Assembly: GCA_021779435.1 (NCBI GenBank)
Contig: JAJYAR010000022.1
Location: forward strand, 1 to 14,951
Reading direction: 5' to 3'
DNA: 14,951 nucleotides
DNA from: a bacterium
GTDB lineage: Bacteria; Verrucomicrobiota; Verrucomicrobiae; JAJYAR01
Below are positions 1 to 10,209 of the stretch, one piece after another; the stretch's first letter is position 1, and every line of letters begins with the position of its first letter. The notes below the pieces were generated by a model. That model was not told the origin of the DNA. It was given only the letters and a program-made list of their open reading frames with translations, and ran no database searches. Position numbers and translations under genes: made by a program.

Positions 1-468
1 ATCGCCAAGGACATCCGCGGGCTCGCTTCGGCGCTGAAGCAGGGCGGCCGGCACATCACGATCGAGACTGCGGCAACCGTCGCCCCGGAGGGAATCGCCT
101 GCGACCTGGCCTCGCTTTCCCCAAAGCTGCTGAATTCCGCGCCGGACCCGCTGGAGAACCTGGCCTGGCGGCGAAAGCATGAGGCGACGCGGTGGCAGCC
201 GGACGTGGTTCGGGCGTGGATCGACGCATATCCGTACCAGTTCAAGTTCGTGGTGTCGCGGCCGGAGGACATCGAGGAACTCGCCCACATGCTCGGCGCG
301 CTGCACCGGGAGATCCCGCCGCACAAGGTCCTGCTGATGCCCGAAGGCACGACGCTGGAGCGGCTTCGCTCGCGCTCCTCGTGGCTGGCCGAGCTGTGCA
401 AGGAGCGCGGATACCGATACGCGCACCGCCTTCACGTCGAGCTCTACGGAAACCGACGCGGCACGTGA
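1..468 (+). CDS. queE: 7-carboxy-7-deazaguanine synthase QueE, C-terminal part (5' end outside window)
   Basis: The last 155 residues of a radical-SAM family enzyme that converts 6-carboxy-tetrahydropterin to 7-carboxy-7-deazaguanine in queuosine and deazapurine synthesis. The visible part matches the C-terminal half of QueE. It contains a HITIETAATV-like strand, then CDLASLSPKL, then YQFKFVVSRPEDIEEL, then VLLMPEGTT, and ends with the family's closing pattern GYRYAHRLHVELYGNRRGT. The N-terminal CxxxCxxC iron-sulfur motif would lie upstream of the window and cannot be checked. The frame is open from base 1 and stops with TGA at 466-468. The stop overlaps the next gene's GTG start (GTGA), so the two genes are probably translationally coupled. 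Family assignment is confident from the terminal motif; the state of the missing half is unknown. Confidence 0.93.
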   Translation: MAKDIRGLASALKQGGRHITIETAATVAPEGIACDLASLSPKLLNSAPDPLENLAWRRKHEATRWQPDVVRAWIDAYPYQFKFVVSRPEDIEELAHMLGALHREIPPHKVLLMPEGTTLERLRSRSSWLAELCKERGYRYAHRLHVELYGNRRGT

Positions 469-1106
469 GCACCGTGACACAGCAGCGTCAGGCGGGACAA
501 CGGCTGCTGTCGGAGCAGCTCGAAGACCTGCGGACGCTGTTCGCTGAGCGAGCCGTGACGCTCAGGGACCTGGTGCTCGCACTGGAGGGCCGCGCGTACA
601 CCCTGCTGATCGTCCTGTTCGCCCTGCCGTTCGTGCTGCCGGTGTCGGTGCCCGGATCCTCGACCATTCTCGGCGGCATCATCGCCGTGATCGCGGCCCA
701 GCTGGCGGCTAACCGGCTCCCATGGCTGCCGAAGCGCCTGCTGGAACGGCCGCTGCCGAAGGGTTTTTTCCAACGGGTGATTCCCGTGACGGCCCGCCTG
801 GTGCGGTTCATCGAGCGTGTTCTTCATCCCCGCTGGCCCAACTGGACGGGCGCGCGGCCAAAGGTCGTGCACCTTCTGACCATCGTGGCGGCGGGCTTTC
901 TCCTCGCGCTGCCGATCGTCGTTCCCTTCACGAACATGTTTCCCGGCTGGGTGATCCTGCTGCTCGCGTGCGGACTGCTCGAGCGCGACGGCGTGTTTGT
1001 CCTGATCGGCTACGCGGTCTTCCTCTTCACCCTGCTGTATTTCGCGGCGATCGGAGCTGCTGCGACCGAGGGGCTCATTCACCTCTGGCGCTGGCTCGGG
1101 TGGTGA
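465..1106 (+). CDS. exoD: ExoD-family membrane protein (exopolysaccharide synthesis ExoD-like)
   Basis: A 213-residue integral membrane protein. I chose the GTG at 465, which overlaps the queE stop by four bases; a second GTG at 474 is possible. An amphipathic N-terminus (about residues 1-42) is followed by a hydrophobic hairpin with the ExoD pattern RAYTLLIVLFALPFVLPVSVPGSST (split here over residues 43-67), then a glycine-rich segment to about 80. A loop with FFQRVIPVTARLVRFIE follows, then two or three more membrane segments around 140-205. ExoD was named from a rhizobial exopolysaccharide and alkali-tolerance locus, but the biochemical activity of the family is not settled, so no reaction is assigned. 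The overlap with queE suggests one transcript rather than a shared pathway. A strong hairpin at 1118-1141 closes the unit. Confidence 0.88.
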   Translation: MSTVTQQRQAGQRLLSEQLEDLRTLFAERAVTLRDLVLALEGRAYTLLIVLFALPFVLPVSVPGSSTILGGIIAVIAAQLAANRLPWLPKRLLERPLPKGFFQRVIPVTARLVRFIERVLHPRWPNWTGARPKVVHLLTIVAAGFLLALPIVVPFTNMFPGWVILLLACGLLERDGVFVLIGYAVFLFTLLYFAAIGAAATEGLIHLWRWLGW

Positions 1107-1117
1107 GCGGAAACGAA

Positions 1118-1141
1118 AAACGCCCGCGGCTGCGGGCGTTT
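1118..1141. terminator. Bidirectional intrinsic terminator between ExoD gene and TPR gene
   Basis: A perfect 10-bp stem (AAACGCCCGC / GCGGGCGTTT) encloses the 4-base loop GGCT, 11 bases after the ExoD stop and 19 bases from the stop of the convergent TPR gene. On the plus strand the tail is only TTT. Read on the minus strand the tail is TTTTTCGTTT, which is the better U-tract. It should therefore serve both convergent genes, and better the minus-strand one. Confidence 0.9.
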
Positions 1142-1160
1142 GAGAGTGGAGGCTTCCGGA

Positions 1161-1889
1161 TTACTTGGCCGGAACCTTCAGCTGGATGCCTGCCGGCGCC
1201 GCCTCGGGCGCGGCGGCCTTTGCGGCAGGCGTCAGCGCCTGGAGGATCATCGCGCGGCGGACCCACGGGCTGGTCGGGTCGACCTGGTTGATGAGATCAA
1301 CGTACTTCTGGACGTCGGCGGAGTTGCCGGCTTCGCCAGCCATCGCCGCGAGGTGGTAGGCAGCCTCGACCCGGATGGACTTGAGCTGCTTCGCGTCGCT
1401 CGCGAGCTGCGTGAGCTCACTGACGCCGTTGGCACGCTGGCCGCCCTGGACCTTCGCAATCGCACGGCCGAGCTGTGCCCGATCGGCGAGAGGTCCTGAC
1501 TTGAGAATCGAAATCGCACGGTCGTAGCCGGCGATGGCGTCGGCCGCCTTGCCTTCGGTGTAAGCCTTGTCGGCGAGTTCCAGCTCCGCGACCCCGGCCA
1601 GCGGATGGCTCGGGTGTGCGGAGATGAACGCTTTCAGCTTCTCAGGGGTGGTGGCCGCCTGTTTCGCGTTCTGGATGTCGGCCTCCTTGTTCGCCTGAGC
1701 GCGCTCCCAGACGCCCTTGCCGACGATGAAGGCCAGCACGAGAACGACCAGGGCGATGATGATCGTCCTGTTCTTGTTCCAGAACTCGTGAAGGTTCTCC
1801 TCAAACGACGGCGGTACCGGAGTGGCAGGTGCGTTGTGGGGATCGCCGGAAGGATTCGAGTTGGAAGGAGGAGTTGCGGCCATGGGCAT
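1161..1889 (-). CDS. Membrane-anchored tetratricopeptide-repeat protein (YfgM/TPR_21-like)
   Basis: About 242 residues if translation starts at the ATG at 1887-1889; the ATG two codons later (1881-1883) is equally possible. A longer in-frame start at 1946 adds an arginine-rich stretch that looks non-coding. The N-terminal 40 residues are rich in Pro, Asn and Ser. One membrane segment follows (about 42-60, TIIIALVVLVLAFIVG), flanked by FWNKNR on the inside. The rest is helical, with TPR-like pairs: LAGVAELELADKAYTEGKAADAI, then RIEAAYHL-type repeats to about residue 215, and an Ala-rich tail. This single-pass-plus-TPR layout resembles YfgM, a periplasmic chaperone-network partner of SecYEG, but the resemblance is by architecture only. 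It ends next to the bidirectional terminator. The exact role is unknown. Confidence 0.8.
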   Translation of the reverse strand: MPMAATPPSNSNPSGDPHNAPATPVPPSFEENLHEFWNKNRTIIIALVVLVLAFIVGKGVWERAQANKEADIQNAKQAATTPEKLKAFISAHPSHPLAGVAELELADKAYTEGKAADAIAGYDRAISILKSGPLADRAQLGRAIAKVQGGQRANGVSELTQLASDAKQLKSIRVEAAYHLAAMAGEAGNSADVQKYVDLINQVDPTSPWVRRAMILQALTPAAKAAAPEAAPAGIQLKVPAK

Positions 1890-2264
1890 GCGCAGAATTT
1901 TGCGTTGGAACCGTTGACGAGAGCAAAAGCGTACGCGGGTGTCCATGCAGGAAATTGGGGGATCTCGCCCGTCGATGACACGGAACGGCCCAAATACTGG
2001 GATTACCCGTGTAACATGGCAGCCACCCCGACGTCATAGCCTGCATGACGATCGTTCGATTCACAGCATCCGTGCTGAAGGCAATATGCCTTCTCACTGC
2101 GGTGGTCTGCGTCGTGATCATGGCAGCCGCCCTCGGCCGCGAGTGAGGGAGTTTTTCACCACACAGCCTAAGCCGGCCGCGGACCACCTGAAATCCGGCC
2201 GCTCCCGCAACCGGCCATGGGAACACGACCGGGCCGCCAGGCCTTCGAGGACGCCCGACCGGCG
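1890..2264. other. Intergenic gap, about 375 bases, with one possible small ORF
   Basis: The TPR gene runs leftward from here and purU ends at its right edge. Longer open frames that cross it give low-complexity Arg/Pro/Ser-rich translations and look spurious. The only plausible coding stretch is the 33-codon membrane peptide at 2045-2146. No clear promoter, RNA or terminator could be assigned; several GGCCG/CGGCC patches downstream of purU could pair, but imperfectly and without a U-tract. Confidence 0.6.
2045..2146 (+). CDS. Possible 33-residue single-pass membrane peptide
   Basis: An ATG-to-TGA frame of 34 codons. Its start is MTIVRFTASVLKA, followed by a continuous hydrophobic segment of about 17 residues (ICLLTAVVCVVIMAAAL), ending GRE. 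A short basic N-terminus, one membrane span and a short charged tail are the usual layout of bacterial small membrane proteins. Roughly three quarters of the third codon positions are G or C, as expected for this genome. No Shine-Dalgarno is seen, but neighbouring genes lack one too. It lies alone on the plus strand between two minus-strand genes. A random open frame of this length in GC-rich DNA is not rare, so this is a candidate only. Confidence 0.35.
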   Translation: MTIVRFTASVLKAICLLTAVVCVVIMAAALGRE

Positions 2265-3191
<927 letters not shown>

Positions 3192-3287
3192 AAGAGGGCT
3201 GACCTTAGGCGATTGGCGCCAAATTGTCACGGTGGCTTTTCGCCCGGGGCCGTGTCACCGACCCGCGGGCTGTGACGCGAGGAAGAA

Positions 3288-3361
3288 GCGGGGTAAGGGC
3301 ACCCCGCCTACAATCAATCCCGCTTGTCGGCGTTTCGTTGTGGGCGGGGTGCCCTCCCCGC
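3288..3361. repeat. Inverted pair of GTAG-type REP hairpins (REPIN-like)
   Basis: Two hairpins face each other in the purU-carB gap. The left one pairs GCGGGGT (3288-3294) with ACCCCGC (3301-3307). The right one pairs GCGGGG (3344-3349) with CCCCGC (3356-3361). Read on the minus strand, the left copy starts with GTAG followed by GCGGGGTGCCC; the right copy on the plus strand starts GTGG followed by the same GCGGGGTGCCC. A GTAG-like tetranucleotide before a short GC hairpin, in inverted pairs, is the standard REP/REPIN form mobilised by RAYT transposases. No RAYT gene is in the window. Confidence 0.8.
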
Positions 3362-3416
3362 TGTTTGCGACGGGCGCACACAATGTGAGCGCCCCGGCCT
3401 GAGAATCGAAAACTTC

Positions 3417-6677
<3,261 letters not shown>

Positions 6678-6808
6678 GAGCGTGGATTTTGCCGAGGGTT
6701 GAGACCGGCCCTTGGATCGGCAAGCGGGAAAGCGCAGATCCCACGTCCAGACGCCCGCGGAATCCCAGGTTGCAGGCACCGGCGCGCGACGCGGAACCGG
6801 TTGATAAA

Positions 6809-6884
6809 CTGTAACCTAATAGGTTACACGATGCATTGGCGTCGAGAGGAGACCCGATCTGTCGTGTAACCTATTAGGTTACAG
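6809..6884. repeat. Pair of 19-bp perfect palindromes in inverted orientation
   Basis: Copy A (6810-6828) is TGTAACCTAATAGGTTACA and copy B (6865-6883) is TGTAACCTATTAGGTTACA. Each has 9-bp perfect arms around a single central base. The two copies with their inner flanks are exact inverted repeats of each other over 23 bp (6809-6831 against 6862-6884). Their centres are 55 bp apart. The pair lies about 130-205 bases upstream of the carB start and downstream of the 106-residue hypothetical gene, so it could be an operator pair, a REPIN-like element, or both hairpins of a mobile repeat. Confidence 0.85.
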
Positions 6885-6967
6885 CCGTGGCCTTCCCGGC
6901 GGGACACGGGAAAACCGCTTTCTGGCTTCAAGAATCCGGCTTGGGGCTTTCGCCGTCAGCCGTTTCC

Positions 6968-7288
6968 TCACACGGGCGCCCAGGCACCGACGCCCACAAC
7001 CTCTTCGACCTCTGCCTGCTCCTCAGGGAGCTCGTTCAGCGGCGCGAAACGTTCCGACGAAAAACCGAGCTCCTGCTCGCCTTTGTGGAAGGGGTCCGGC
7101 GGGTTCGTAAGCTCCTGCAAAAGCAGCCCGACGGTCGCACTGTCCCCGCCCTTGACGATTTTCTCGCGGCCAAGGAAGACCTCTCGCACCGTGTAGATGT
7201 TGTCCTTCACGGGCAGCTGCTTGTAGAGCGCGCGGATCGCCGGAGTGAACACATCGTTGATGCAGATGACTTTCTGACCTTTGACCAT
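6968..7288 (-). CDS. Conserved-looking hypothetical protein, 106 residues
   Basis: I chose the ATG at 7286-7288, giving MVKGQKVICINDVFTPAIRAL; the frame extends 39 codons upstream through low-complexity residues that do not look coding. The protein starts with a beta strand (KVICINDVF), then RALYKQLPVKDNIYTVREVF, then a Gly-rich turn and VGLLLQELTNPPDPFHKGEQELGFSSERFAPLNELP, and ends in an acidic tail. The YTVRE and GFSSERFAPLNE blocks have the look of a small conserved family met in phages and bacteria, but I cannot name it or assign a function. No signal peptide or membrane segment is visible. It is transcribed toward carB, with palindromes A and B between them, and the DUF5069 gene lies upstream on the same strand. 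Confidence 0.72.
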   Translation of the reverse strand: MVKGQKVICINDVFTPAIRALYKQLPVKDNIYTVREVFLGREKIVKGGDSATVGLLLQELTNPPDPFHKGEQELGFSSERFAPLNELPEEQAEVEEVVGVGAWAPV

Positions 7289-7432
7289 GGGTCGCGAAAA
7301 ATAGGAGCAACTGGGAGAAAGTGCAAAGTAAGAAACCGGGGCCGGCATGCGCGACGGCCGTGTCACATCGACAAGCCGGCCAAGCAGCGGTTTCTCGCCA
7401 TCCACGAACCGAACCGCGGCACGCCCTGCGTC

Positions 7433-7906
7433 TTACTCGATCCGCCCTTCGTCGAAATCGATGAGGTCGGGAACGCTCTTGATGTCGTCAACCCGATCGG
7501 CGCAACCCATCGCTGTCAGCGCATCTTTCAGGAAATCGCGGCCGGCGTCGGTCATCCCTTTCTGAACCAGCTCGCGATTCCATTTCGCGACTTTCCGGTC
7601 GGCGGGAAACAGGCTTAACAGCCGCCTGTCGCGTTCGTCCTCGCCGACTCCTTCGTCGATGCAGGCGTGCACGATCTTCTCCACGGCCGAGGGATCGATG
7701 CCGAGATGCATGCAGAGAAAGCGGTCCAGCCCGCGTTTGTAGTTCTTGGCGTAGCTGGCCGGCAACGCGCCGTGCTCCTTCACGTAACGGCATTTCGCCA
7801 GGAATCGCGGCAGGTAAAGGAGTCCGGTCGGCCCGTGTGGAAGATATGGCGAAGGCAGGCAGGTCAGCACCTCGCCCGTCGACCCGGGTATCGGTTTCGA
7901 TGGCAT
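7433..7906 (-). CDS. DUF5069 domain-containing protein
   Basis: A 157-residue protein starting at the ATG at 7904-7906. The family pattern is visible: PYLPHGPTGLLYLPRFLAKCRYVKEH near residues 20-45, then LPASYAKNYKRGLDRFLCMHLGIDP, then a helical C-terminal part with VHACIDEGVGEDERDRRLL and WNRELVQKGMTDAGRDFL. DUF5069 proteins are small and soluble, frequent in Verrucomicrobiota, and of unknown function; the domain call is from pattern memory and no reaction is assigned. The 5' flank carries a CAGCCTTTC-type leader ending CTTTCTCCCACC just before the ATG, and no Shine-Dalgarno. The 106-residue gene follows 144 bases downstream on the same strand, so joint transcription is possible but not shown. 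Confidence 0.78.
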   Translation of the reverse strand: MPSKPIPGSTGEVLTCLPSPYLPHGPTGLLYLPRFLAKCRYVKEHGALPASYAKNYKRGLDRFLCMHLGIDPSAVEKIVHACIDEGVGEDERDRRLLSLFPADRKVAKWNRELVQKGMTDAGRDFLKDALTAMGCADRVDDIKSVPDLIDFDEGRIE

Positions 7907-7949
7907 GGTGGGAGAAAGGCTGAAGGACCGAAGAGCTGAAAGGCTGAAG
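7907..7949. repeat. CAGCCTTTC-type leader repeat before the DUF5069 gene
   Basis: On the plus strand this is GGTGGGAGAAAGGCTGAAGG, then ACCGAAGAGCTGAAAGGCTG and AAG. The unit (A)AAGGCTGAAG occurs twice. The same kind of sequence directly precedes the arnA decarboxylase gene at 13694, in the same orientation and distance to the ATG. It is pyrimidine-rich on the transcribed strand, ending in CCCACC before the start codon. Confidence 0.6.
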
Positions 7950-7999
7950 TGGCTGGTCGATCCGGATCAGGCCGGGCGTTCAACCTGAGTACCGAATTT

Positions 8000-8075
8000 G
8001 AACCACGAATAGCACGAACAGACAGGAAGGGATCGGGCCGATTCGAACCACAGATGAACTCAGATGGACACAGAT
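8000..8075. repeat. ACCACGAAT / ACCACAGATGAAC dispersed microrepeats
   Basis: Two related blocks: GAACCACGAATAGCACGAAC (from 8000) and AACCACAGATGAACTCAGAT followed by GGACACAGAT (8046-8075). Variants of ACCACAGATGAACACAGATG are, from memory, widespread intergenic repeats in several GC-rich phyla including Verrucomicrobiota and Planctomycetota. Nothing suggests coding. Confidence 0.6.
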
Positions 8076-8133
8076 CCGAACCAAGGCTCGCTGGACGGGA
8101 AACGACACAAGTCCCCGAGGCCGGCCCCCGGCG

Positions 8134-8212
8134 AATTGTCACCTAATGGGTGACAATTTGTTCGTTCACCCAAGGCCCGCCCCGGAGGGATTTGTCACCC
8201 AATGGGTGACAA
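8134..8212. repeat. Second pair of 19-bp palindromes (TGTCACC type)
   Basis: Copy C core (8137-8155) is TGTCACCTAATGGGTGACA and extends to 10-bp outer arms AATTGTCACC / GGTGACAATT. Copy D core (8193-8211) is TGTCACCCAATGGGTGACA and extends one base on each side. The centres are 56 bp apart, against 55 bp for the pair near 6809-6884. C and D differ at one position and have similar GC-rich left flanks, so here the copies look like a direct tandem, not an inverted pair. They share length and centre with A and B and differ by paired substitutions. Confidence 0.85.
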
Positions 8213-8230
8213 GCCGGTGTTGAATACCGA

Positions 8231-8385
8231 TTTTGCCACAGAGGCACGGAGGCCCAACCCGAGCCAAGCCGGAGGCTTCCGCGACAACTCTCACCCGCAC
8301 GAATCGGTGCGCCCCTGAAATCAGGCTTTCGCGGTTTAAGGTATTCTCTGTATCTCTGTGTCGGAGCCCCGTGATCTCTGTGTCC
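8231..8385. repeat. GCCACAGAGGCACGGAGG / CTCTGTGTC microrepeats in inverted orientation
   Basis: TTTTGCCACAGAGGCACGGA followed by GGC at 8231-8253 faces TTCTCTGTATCTCTGTGTCG (8344 on) and GTGATCTCTGTGTCC (ending 8385). The right block repeats ATCTCTGTGTC twice. The two sides are complementary in kind (CACAGAG against CTCTGTG), so they form a loose inverted pair about 90 bases apart. Confidence 0.55.
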
Positions 8386-8496
8386 AGTCTGACTTGGACC
8401 TTGCGCCTGTCTGCGACATAACCAGCTCCGATCCGCGCCACTTTGCGGGCTCAACTCTGGATTGCGGTGCGGCCCCGCACGCGTTCCCTTCGGCGC

Positions 8497-9204
8497 ATGA
8501 CTCGCTGGCGCGTGATTGGCTTCGATGCGGATGACACCTTGTGGCACAACGAGGTGATCTTCGAACACGTGCACACGCGCTACCGCGCGCTCCTGGCAAA
8601 GTACCACGACGCCGGCACCGTCGACCGCACGTTGTTCGCCACCGAGATGCGGAATCTCGAGCGGTACGGGTACGGCGTGAAGGGTTTCGCCCTCTCGGCG
8701 ATCGAGACCGCGATCGAACTCACGGACGGCAAGATCGGTGCCGAGGAGATCCGTACGCTCATCCGGCTCGGTCAGGAAATGATGCAGCATCCGGTTGACC
8801 TGCTCGAGGGTGTCGCCGACGTGCTGCAGGCGCTCTCGGCAAACCACATGCTGCTGCTGATAACCAAGGGCGACCTTCGCGACCAGGAGCGGAAGCTCGC
8901 GAAATCCGGGCTGGCCCCGCGTTTCGCGGGAGTGGAGATCATTTCCGAGAAGAACGAGGCCACCTATTCCGCGGTGCTGCAACGGCAGCGCGTTCGTCCG
9001 GACGAGTTCCTGATGGTCGGAAATTCGCTCAAGTCCGACGTCCTGCCGGTACTCGCGATCGGCGCAGCCGCCGTCCACGTCCCCTACCCGCTCACGTGGC
9101 AGCACGAGCGCAGCGTGGTGCGCCCGCCGTCCGACGGACGTTTCTTCGAGCTGAAGAGCCTGAGGGAGCTGCCGGGAGTGGTCACCCAACCTGCCCTGCG
9201 GTAA
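8497..9204 (+). CDS. HAD-superfamily hydrolase
   Basis: A 235-residue soluble phosphatase-type protein. I chose the ATG at 8497 (MTRWRVIGFDADDTLWHNE) because motif I then lies at residues 9-14 as usual; the upstream in-frame ATG at 8443 adds a basic, unlikely stretch. The haloacid dehalogenase motifs are all present: motif I DADDT with nucleophile Asp10 and acid/base Asp12; motif II at LLLITKGD with Thr123; motif III lysine Lys152 in SEKNEATY; motif IV MVGNSLKSDV with Asp181. A helical cap (about 17-95) lies between motifs I and II, the C1 type. The family includes nucleotidases and sugar-phosphate phosphatases; substrate cannot be told from the sequence. It diverges from the DUF5069 gene and is followed by a hairpin at 9238-9257. 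Confidence 0.93.
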   Translation: MTRWRVIGFDADDTLWHNEVIFEHVHTRYRALLAKYHDAGTVDRTLFATEMRNLERYGYGVKGFALSAIETAIELTDGKIGAEEIRTLIRLGQEMMQHPVDLLEGVADVLQALSANHMLLLITKGDLRDQERKLAKSGLAPRFAGVEIISEKNEATYSAVLQRQRVRPDEFLMVGNSLKSDVLPVLAIGAAAVHVPYPLTWQHERSVVRPPSDGRFFELKSLRELPGVVTQPALR

Positions 9205-9237
9205 AGCCGCGGCGCCGAACTGCCGTTGGCGACCCGT

Positions 9238-9257
9238 GCGCGTTGGGGACAACGCGC
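9238..9257 (+). terminator. Hairpin after the HAD gene, no U-tract
   Basis: GCGCGTT (9238-9244) pairs perfectly with AACGCGC (9251-9257) around a 6-base loop, 34 bases after the HAD stop. No run of T follows, so it is a weak or Rho-assisted terminator at best, or only an RNA 3' end hairpin. Confidence 0.45.
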
Positions 9258-9368
9258 TCCACCTGCGCAAGCGTCCGGCCTCCTCCATCCTGCATTTTCC
9301 ACGACGCGCAGCGCGAAGGTTGGCATTCGCGCGGATTTGCGTTCATTCGCCGTCAACGCTCCCTGACG

Positions 9369-10076
9369 ATGTGCGGCCGCTATGTTCTTAAACGTGAGGA
9401 TCTCGAGGCGCTGGTGAAGCAGTTCGGGCTTCGCAGCCTCGAGGAGTTTCACAGCCGCTACAATATCGCGCCGACGCAGATCGTCCCTCTGATTCGCAAG
9501 GGCGCCGCGCAGAAACCCGAACTGGTGCCGATGTCGTGGGGGCTGATCCCGTCGTGGACGAAGCCCGATGCGCCTGCAAGGCCGCTGGTAAACATCCGTG
9601 CCGAGACGCTGGCGAAACGCTTTCAGGGCGCGCTGCGGTCGCGGCGATGCGTGCTCCCCGCAAGTGGCTTCTACGAATGGGAAAACATCGGGTCCAGGAA
9701 GCAGCCCTGGCTTTTCGCCGCGCGCGACGGCGGACCTTTCGGCCTCGCAGGCATCTGGGAAACATGGCGCGGTCAGGACGGCACGGAGCTGGAAACCTGT
9801 GCCATTCTCACGACCCAGCCCAACAGCGTCCTTCGACCCATTCATGATCGAATGCCCGTGATGCTGACGCCCGAGCTGAGCCGCGAGTGGCTGGACGAGC
9901 CGTCGACCGAGCCAGCCGCCTTCGGTCGTTTCCTCGGCCCGGCGCAGGCTGGCACCATGACCGCGCTCCGCGTCAGCGCCGCTGTGAGCAACACCCGCAA
10001 CGACAGTCCCGAGTGCATCCAGCCCGCAGTCGAGGACACGGGCGACACCGAACCACAGCTGTCGCTGGGAATTTAG
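9369..10076 (+). CDS. yedK: SRAP-family DNA-protein crosslink protein (YedK/HMCES type)
   Basis: A 235-residue protein of the SOS response-associated peptidase family, which covalently traps abasic sites in single-stranded DNA through the N-terminal cysteine after removal of Met1. The start ATG at 9369 is fixed by MCGRY: Cys2 must be the second residue. The other active-site positions are in place: Asn75 in VNIRAET, Glu103 in ASGFYEW, and His159 in IHDRMPVML. The NIAPTQ and MSWGLIPSW blocks are also typical. Length is close to E. coli YedK (222). No LexA-type operator is visible upstream, so SOS control is not supported here. It stands 164 bases after the HAD gene on the same strand and 133 bases before the LPS permease gene, with no sign of shared function. 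Confidence 0.97.
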   Translation: MCGRYVLKREDLEALVKQFGLRSLEEFHSRYNIAPTQIVPLIRKGAAQKPELVPMSWGLIPSWTKPDAPARPLVNIRAETLAKRFQGALRSRRCVLPASGFYEWENIGSRKQPWLFAARDGGPFGLAGIWETWRGQDGTELETCAILTTQPNSVLRPIHDRMPVMLTPELSREWLDEPSTEPAAFGRFLGPAQAGTMTALRVSAAVSNTRNDSPECIQPAVEDTGDTEPQLSLGI

Positions 10077-10209
10077 GGACCCCTCCTCGGAAATGAGATC
10101 TGGAATCTGAATTTGATATGTGAGGTTGTCGTCCCCACACCGCGCGCGATTCCATGCTTTCCCTCGTGCGGCTCGTCTGCGATGAAGGCGCGCGGCTCGC
10201 CGTGTCCGT

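Larger units (their letters stand above)
7907..8496. other. 590-base intergenic region packed with dispersed short repeats
   Basis: The minus-strand DUF5069 gene and the plus-strand HAD gene diverge from this gap. It holds, left to right, a CAGCCTTTC-type leader, ACCACGAAT and ACCACAGATGAAC microrepeats, two TGTCACC palindromes, and a GCCACAGAGGCAC / CTCTGTGTC inverted pair. The frames that cross it on both strands translate the repeats and show no recognisable protein. A short GTGCG-GCCC-CGCAC hairpin lies about 20 bases before the HAD start. Promoters for both flanking genes must be in here, but I cannot place them. Confidence 0.7.

Noticed and set aside
6678..6779. A 34-codon N-terminal extension of CarB
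   Set aside because: The residues have no counterpart in the family, and [14 protein letters not shown] is the expected N-terminus.
6809..8212. CRISPR-like repeats
   Set aside because: Only two pairs of palindromes with 33-37 base spacers, no array, and no cas genes in the window.
8443..8496. An 18-codon upstream extension of the HAD protein
   Set aside because: It places motif I unusually far from the N-terminus and reads as a basic, arginine-rich stretch without homology.
8143..9288. A minus-strand open frame of 381 codons
   Set aside because: It is antisense to the HAD gene, whose four catalytic motifs are intact, and continues into repeats.
9205..9368. SOS (LexA) operator before the SRAP gene
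   Set aside because: No CTGT-N8-ACAG or comparable palindrome was found in the gap; SOS control of the family is known in some bacteria but not supported here.
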